A DNA stretch of 64,000 bases from Rahnella sp. AA (lineage in GTDB: Bacteria > Pseudomonadota > Gammaproteobacteria > Enterobacterales > Enterobacteriaceae), in contig NZ_PITQ01000005.1 of assembly GCF_002834385.1 (NCBI RefSeq), positions 1 to 64,000 on the forward strand. The letters run 5' to 3'. Positions 59,692-64,000 of the stretch are shown piece by piece. Positions within the stretch are counted from its first letter, which is position 1. Every line of letters begins with the position of its first letter. The notes below the pieces were generated by a model. It was not told the origin of the DNA. It did no database searches and worked only from the letters and a program-made list of their open reading frames with translations. The position numbers and the translations under genes are program-made.

Positions 59692-62250
59692 GTGAAGTTC
59701 GTAAAGTATTTATTGATTCTTGCAGTGTGTTGCATTTTGCTGGGAGCCGCCTCGATCTTCGGTTTGTATAAATATATCGAGCCTCAGCTTCCCGACGTCG
59801 CCACGCTTAAAGACGTGCGCTTGCAAACACCGATGCAGGTTTTTAGTGCTGAAGGTGATTTGATCGCCCAGTACGGTGAAAAACGCCGTATCCCACTGAA
59901 ACTTGACCAGATCCCACCGGAGCTGGTGCATGCGTTTATCGCGACAGAAGACAGTCGTTTCTATGAACACCACGGCGTGGATCCGATCGGTATTTTCCGT
60001 GCGGCTTCCGTTGCGCTGGTGTCTGGTCACGCCTCACAGGGCGCGAGTACCATTACTCAGCAGTTAGCCCGTAACTTCTTCCTCAGCCCTGAACGCACGC
60101 TGACCCGTAAAATCAAGGAAGCATTCCTGGCCATCCGTATCGAACAGATGATGTCCAAAGATGAAATCCTTGAGTTGTATCTGAACAAGATCTACCTCGG
60201 TTATCGCGCCTATGGCGTCGGTGCCGCAGCGCAGGTTTACTTCGGTAAAAATGTTGATCAACTGACGCTCAGCGAAATGGCGGTGATTGCCGGTCTGCCA
60301 AAAGCGCCGTCAACCTTCAACCCGCTGTATTCCCATGACCGTTCTCTGGCCCGCCGTAATACCGTGCTGGCCCGTATGCTGGATGAGAAATACATCACGC
60401 AGGCGCAGTACGATCAGGCTCGCGCTGAACCGCTGGTCGCCAATTATCACGCTCCGCACATTGAATTCTCCGCGCCTTATCTGACTGAAATGGTGCGTCA
60501 GGAGATGGTGAAACGTTATGGAGATAACGCCTATAACGACGGCTATATGGTTTACACCACCATCACTAAAAAAACTCAGCTGGCCGCGCAGGAAGCTTTG
60601 CGCACCAACGTGATGAACTACGACATGCGTCATGGCTACCGCGGCCCGTCAAATCAGTTGTGGAAAGTCGGCGAGACTGCGTGGGATGAAAACAAGATTG
60701 TTCAGTCTCTGAAAACGCTGCCGGTTTATGGCCCCCTGTTCCCGGCGGTAATCACCGCAACGGATGACACTCAGGCCACCGCCACGATGTCGAATCGCGC
60801 CGTGATCAGCCTGCCATTTAGCGGCATGCGCTGGGCGCGTCCTTATCGCAGCGACACCGCTCAGGGCCCGACGCCGAAACGCGTCTCCGACGTGGTTCAG
60901 CCCGGTCAGCAAGTCTGGGTACGTAAAGTGGGCGATGACTGGTGGCTGGCGCAGGTTCCTGACGTCAACTCGGCCATTGTTTCCCTGAACTCAACGGATG
61001 GCGCAATCGAAGCATTGGTCGGCGGTTTTGACTTCAACCAGAGCAAATTTAACCGTGCCAATCAGGCGGTTCGTCAGCTCGGGTCGAATATCAAACCGTT
61101 CCTGTACACCGCCGCGATGGATAAAGGCCTGACGCTGGCGACTATTCTTAATGATATGCCGATTACCCGCTGGGATGCTGGCGCGGGCACTGACTGGCGG
61201 CCGAAAAACTCACCACCCACGTACTACGGCCCTATCCGTTTACGTCAGGGTTTAGGTGAATCCAAGAACGTGGTGATGGTGCGTGCCATGCGCGCGATGG
61301 GTGTGGATTACGCGGCAGAATATCTGCAACGTTTCGGCTTCCCGGCAGCGAACATTGTTCACTCTGAATCTCTGGCGCTCGGTTCGGCTTCTTTCACCCC
61401 GCTGCAGGTTGTGCGTGGTTATGCGACGCTGACCAACGGCGGCTTCCTGGTTGATCCGTATTTCATCACCAAAATCGTCGATGAATCCGGTCAGGTACAG
61501 TTTGAAGCCAAACCGAAAATTGCCTGCCGAACCTGTAATATCCCGGTGATTTACGGCGAAACGCAAAAATCTGCCGTGCTGTCGGATGACAATGTTGAAA
61601 ACGTGGCAACGTCTACGTCCGGCAACAATGCCAGCGTACCGACACCCCAGCTGGAACAGGTTCCGCCGAACTCGCCGCAGGTCGATGCCGCGCAGCAATA
61701 CGCGCCGCACGTCATCAGTGCACCGCTGTCATTCCTGATCAGCGACGCACTGAACTCAAACATCTTCGGCGAACCGGGCTGGATGGGAACAGGCTGGCGT
61801 GCAGGACGTGATTTGAAACGTCATGATATTGGCGGCAAAACCGGTACAACCAACAGTTCGAAAGATGCCTGGTTCTCCGGATACGGCGGCCCGGAAGTGG
61901 TCACTTCTGTCTGGATTGGCTTTGACGATCACCGCCGTGACCTGGGCCGCACAACGGCTTCCGGCGCGATCCCGGATCAGATTTCAGGGTATGAAGGCGG
62001 CGCGAAGAGCGCTCAGCCAGCGTGGGATGATTACATGAAATCCGTGCTGGAAGGCGTACCGGAACAACCGCAAACGCCACCGCCTGGCATTGTGACGGTG
62101 ACCATCGATAAGAGTACCGGCAAGTTATCCGACGGTGGTGGCAACAGCCGTCCGGAATACTTCATCGACGGAACGCAGCCGACGGAACATGCCGTTCACG
62201 AAGTCGGGACAACCATTATGGATAATGGTCAGGAACACGAACTGTTCTGA
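59692..62250 (+). CDS. mrcA: Penicillin-binding protein 1A
   Basis: PBP1A is a bifunctional peptidoglycan glycosyltransferase and transpeptidase in the inner membrane. The start is a GTG at 59692 (FVKYLLILAVCCILLGAAS follows), as in E. coli, giving 852 residues. The GT51 domain is at about 55-230 (EDSRFYEHHGVDPIGIFRA). The transpeptidase motifs are GSNIKPF near 465, ESKN near 523 and KTGTTN near 717. A 115-residue OB-like insertion lies between the two. It is divergent from hofM and followed by a strong terminator. Confidence 0.97.
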   Translation: MKFVKYLLILAVCCILLGAASIFGLYKYIEPQLPDVATLKDVRLQTPMQVFSAEGDLIAQYGEKRRIPLKLDQIPPELVHAFIATEDSRFYEHHGVDPIGIFRAASVALVSGHASQGASTITQQLARNFFLSPERTLTRKIKEAFLAIRIEQMMSKDEILELYLNKIYLGYRAYGVGAAAQVYFGKNVDQLTLSEMAVIAGLPKAPSTFNPLYSHDRSLARRNTVLARMLDEKYITQAQYDQARAEPLVANYHAPHIEFSAPYLTEMVRQEMVKRYGDNAYNDGYMVYTTITKKTQLAAQEALRTNVMNYDMRHGYRGPSNQLWKVGETAWDENKIVQSLKTLPVYGPLFPAVITATDDTQATATMSNRAVISLPFSGMRWARPYRSDTAQGPTPKRVSDVVQPGQQVWVRKVGDDWWLAQVPDVNSAIVSLNSTDGAIEALVGGFDFNQSKFNRANQAVRQLGSNIKPFLYTAAMDKGLTLATILNDMPITRWDAGAGTDWRPKNSPPTYYGPIRLRQGLGESKNVVMVRAMRAMGVDYAAEYLQRFGFPAANIVHSESLALGSASFTPLQVVRGYATLTNGGFLVDPYFITKIVDESGQVQFEAKPKIACRTCNIPVIYGETQKSAVLSDDNVENVATSTSGNNASVPTPQLEQVPPNSPQVDAAQQYAPHVISAPLSFLISDALNSNIFGEPGWMGTGWRAGRDLKRHDIGGKTGTTNSSKDAWFSGYGGPEVVTSVWIGFDDHRRDLGRTTASGAIPDQISGYEGGAKSAQPAWDDYMKSVLEGVPEQPQTPPPGIVTVTIDKSTGKLSDGGGNSRPEYFIDGTQPTEHAVHEVGTTIMDNGQEHELF

Positions 62251-62265
62251 TCAATAAGAAAAAGC

Positions 62266-62302
62266 AAAAAGCCGGTCTGCGTAATGCATGACCGGCTTTT
62301 TT
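62266..62302. terminator. Bidirectional terminator between mrcA and nudE
   Basis: AAAAAGCCGGTC (62266-62277) pairs with GACCGGCTTTTT (62290-62301) around a 12-nt loop; the stem is a perfect 12 bp with A and T tracts at its ends. It lies between the convergent mrcA and nudE. Confidence 0.94.
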
Positions 62303-62321
62303 ACAGGCACTTCACATCGGT

Positions 62322-62879
62322 TCAACGCGCGTTTCGTGTCAGAAAATCATGCGCCAGAAATAAAGCGCTGACATTGCGTGCTTCACAAAAATCAGGATGT
62401 TGCAGCAGTTCCATCATGCGCGAAATGGGCCAGCGGGTTTGCGGCAAAGGTTCCGGCTCATCGCCTTCCAGGCTTTTCAGGTACAGATCTTTGGCGATGA
62501 CGATATTCATGCGGCTGGAGAAGTATGACGGGGCCATGGTCAGTTTCGCCAGCACATCGAAATGCCTTGCACCGTAGCCCACCTCTTCCATCAGTTCACG
62601 GTTAGCCGCATCAAGGACGCCTTCCCCCGGATCAATCAGCCCTTTCGGGAAACCCAGCTCGTAGCTTTCGATACCGACAGCATATTCATGAATTAACAGC
62701 AGTTCATCACCGATGACCGGAACAATCATCACCGCTTCACGGTCAGATGGCCGCATCCGTTCATAGACACGCTCAGCCCCGTTGCTAAACGTCAGATCGA
62801 CGGATTCGATGGTGAACAGGCGAGAACGGGCTACGGTTTCCACCTTCAGGATTTTCGGTTTTTGCAGGTGTTGTGTCAT
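62322..62879 (-). CDS. nudE: ADP compounds hydrolase NudE
   Basis: NudE is a Nudix hydrolase that splits ADP-ribose, NADH and related dinucleotides. The 185-residue enzyme has the Nudix box starting GLIDPGEGVLDAANRELMEE near residue 86 and continuing VGYGA. The MIVPVIGDELLLIHEYAVG segment precedes it. It starts MTQHLQKPKILKVET. It is next to mrcA in convergent orientation, as in E. coli. Confidence 0.95.
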   Translation of the reverse strand: MTQHLQKPKILKVETVARSRLFTIESVDLTFSNGAERVYERMRPSDREAVMIVPVIGDELLLIHEYAVGIESYELGFPKGLIDPGEGVLDAANRELMEEVGYGARHFDVLAKLTMAPSYFSSRMNIVIAKDLYLKSLEGDEPEPLPQTRWPISRMMELLQHPDFCEARNVSALFLAHDFLTRNAR

Positions 62880-63319
62880 TTCATCCCCAACTTATTATTC
62901 ACCTGACCAGAGGTGTTCTAATGGGTTCGTTCTGTGTTAAAAGACCGTAATCTGAGGCCATTGTGCGTTAATGAGAGCCTGAATCGCAATATTTACTGAA
63001 AAACTGTCCTGCCCGCACTCATTTCCCGAACAATATCTCCCGAAAAAACAGTACCTGTCGCACAAAAAATACACATGGGTTCCTCGATGCCGTCGTTTTT
63101 CTTTAACAAAAACACTCGTGCTGCAAAATAGGATTATACCGATACCCGGCGCTATACAAATGCGGGTATCCTTTATTGTGGTGTTTTTATGCGCACTATT
63201 CAGACAAACAATAATAAAATTCCTATCAAAAAGGCACTCGCGCGCAGAATGTGCATTTCGTTTATGTATAATACTTTCACAGAGTTGACGTAAGTCACCC
63301 ATGTCTGAACGGGGATCGG
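62880..63319. promoter_or_regulatory. Divergent nudE-igaA intergenic region
   Basis: A 440-nt gap without a gene. A small stem CACCT/AGGTG (62900-62915) lies near nudE. A perfect -10 TATAAT is at 63267-63272, about 48 nt before the igaA ATG, but its upstream -35 region is weak. I see no other recognisable element. Short open frames here have no known product. Confidence 0.5.
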
Positions 63320-64000
63320 ATGAGCACAGTAGTCGTGACACTGGTGTTGTTGTGCATCGCAATCATTGCCACAGCGTCTTATTTTTGGCTTGTATTGCGC
63401 CGCCGCCAACGCGACGAGTCCGTCGTGCGTTTCACCACACCGAGCCAGCGCAAACTTTCACAGAAAGAGCGAGATGCAGTAGAACGCTACCTCAGGCAAA
63501 ATGAAGGCCTCGGCCAGACCCCGATTACCCACCGAAATAATCTGATTATCCTGCGCGATAAACTTACGCTGACAACCAAAAGCGAGAATGTTTACAGCCT
63601 CAAGCGCGCGATCACCCGTTATGGCATTGCAAGTGAAGACCCAAATAAATGGCGCTACTTCCTTGATGCGACTGAAATTCACCTGCCCCCTTTCTGGGAG
63701 CAATATATCGCGCAGGAAAATCAGGTCGAGCTGATCAAAACCCAGACGATGCCACTGGTTATCTCGCTGAACGGTCATACGCTGGCCGATCATGTGTATG
63801 AAGGCCCGGCCCCGGTTTCTGCTGTCATGCCAACGCCACCGCAAAATGCTTCGATCCGCCACGAAGAAAGTGAACATATTGAACTGGTGAAGGTGCGCAG
63901 GGAGACACGCGAAGAACATGCGCTAACCCGCTCCAATGGGGTCAAAGAAGCGCTGGCCGCCTCCGGTGTGCTGCTGCTGCTTTTCATCACGTTACAAAGC
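63320..64000 (+). CDS. igaA: Rcs pathway inhibitor IgaA, N-terminal part (cut by window end)
   Basis: IgaA (YrfF, MucM) is an inner-membrane protein that restrains the Rcs phosphorelay by acting on RcsD. The start ATG at 63320-63322 (MSTVVVTLVLLCIAIIA) opens with a membrane helix to about residue 24. It is followed by a cytoplasmic domain with RAITRYGIASEDPNKWRYF near residue 96, EIHLPPFWEQYI near 121 and MPLVISLNGHTL near 145, matching E. coli YrfF. The window ends at codon 227, inside a second helix, so most of the 700-residue protein is outside. Confidence 0.93.
   Translation, partial: MSTVVVTLVLLCIAIIATASYFWLVLRRRQRDESVVRFTTPSQRKLSQKERDAVERYLRQNEGLGQTPITHRNNLIILRDKLTLTTKSENVYSLKRAITRYGIASEDPNKWRYFLDATEIHLPPFWEQYIAQENQVELIKTQTMPLVISLNGHTLADHVYEGPAPVSAVMPTPPQNASIRHEESEHIELVKVRRETREEHALTRSNGVKEALAASGVLLLLFITLQS

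Overview
The window is a chromosomal segment of an enterobacterium (order Enterobacterales). It carries the conserved str-to-crp-to-dam neighbourhood known from Escherichia coli: tuf/fusA/rpsG/rpsL, tusBCD, yheO, fkpA, slyX, slyD, yheV, kefB/kefG, yheS, yheT, yheU, prkB, yhfA, crp, yhfK, argD, pabA, ppiA, nirBD, cysG, trpS, gph, rpe, dam, damX, aroB, aroK, the hof competence/pilus genes, mrcA, nudE and the start of igaA. Proteins such as CRP, YiaK and MrcA are very close to the E. coli ones, while the accessory genes fit a plant- or soil-associated relative (Rahnella, Ewingella, Rouxiella or Serratia type). The genus is inference.

Layout. 1-10.5 kb: translation and chaperone genes, mostly on the minus strand, with a str promoter matching the E. 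coli one, then the KefB potassium/proton antiporter and its ancillary protein. 10.6-17 kb: yheS, then a TelA-like plus XpaC-like gene pair and a LysE-type exporter inserted before yheT-yheU. 17-25.8 kb: an eight-gene operon of the Klebsiella yiaKLX1X2PQRS type with its divergent IclR-family regulator, inserted between yheU and prkB. It would take 2,3-diketo-L-gulonate to D-xylulose-5-phosphate. 26.8-30.3 kb: an M20 amidohydrolase, an MFS transporter and a LysR regulator, fitted between prkB and yhfA with almost no spacer. 31-34 kb: crp and yhfK.

33.88-34.52 kb: a gene-free stretch holding two diverged copies, in inverted orientation, of a structured element about 280-310 bases long. It lies between the convergent yhfK and argD. 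Each arm has a strong hairpin at the same place, made from different bases. This is the least explained part of the window.

34.5-46.3 kb: argD (with a tandem pair of ARG boxes), pabA, an exported aldose-epimerase-like protein, a HerA-like ATPase, ppiA, codA, and nirB-nirD-cysG behind an FNR and NarL/NarP promoter with E. coli spacing. fic/yhfG, tsgA and nirC, which sit here in E. coli, are absent. 46.5-49.5 kb: a Gly-Thr-repeat lipoprotein and a two-partner-secretion outer-membrane transporter with no ordinary exoprotein partner. 49.5-64 kb: the trpS-gph-rpe-dam-damX-aroB-aroK cluster, hofQ to hofM (with hofO and hofP fused), mrcA, nudE and igaA cut by the window end.

The core genes are housekeeping. 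The variable content sits at several junctions (yheS/yheT, yheU/prkB, prkB/yhfA, yhfK/argD, pabA/ppiA, ppiA/nirB, cysG/trpS). No tRNA, rRNA, CRISPR array, transposase or integrase was recognised.
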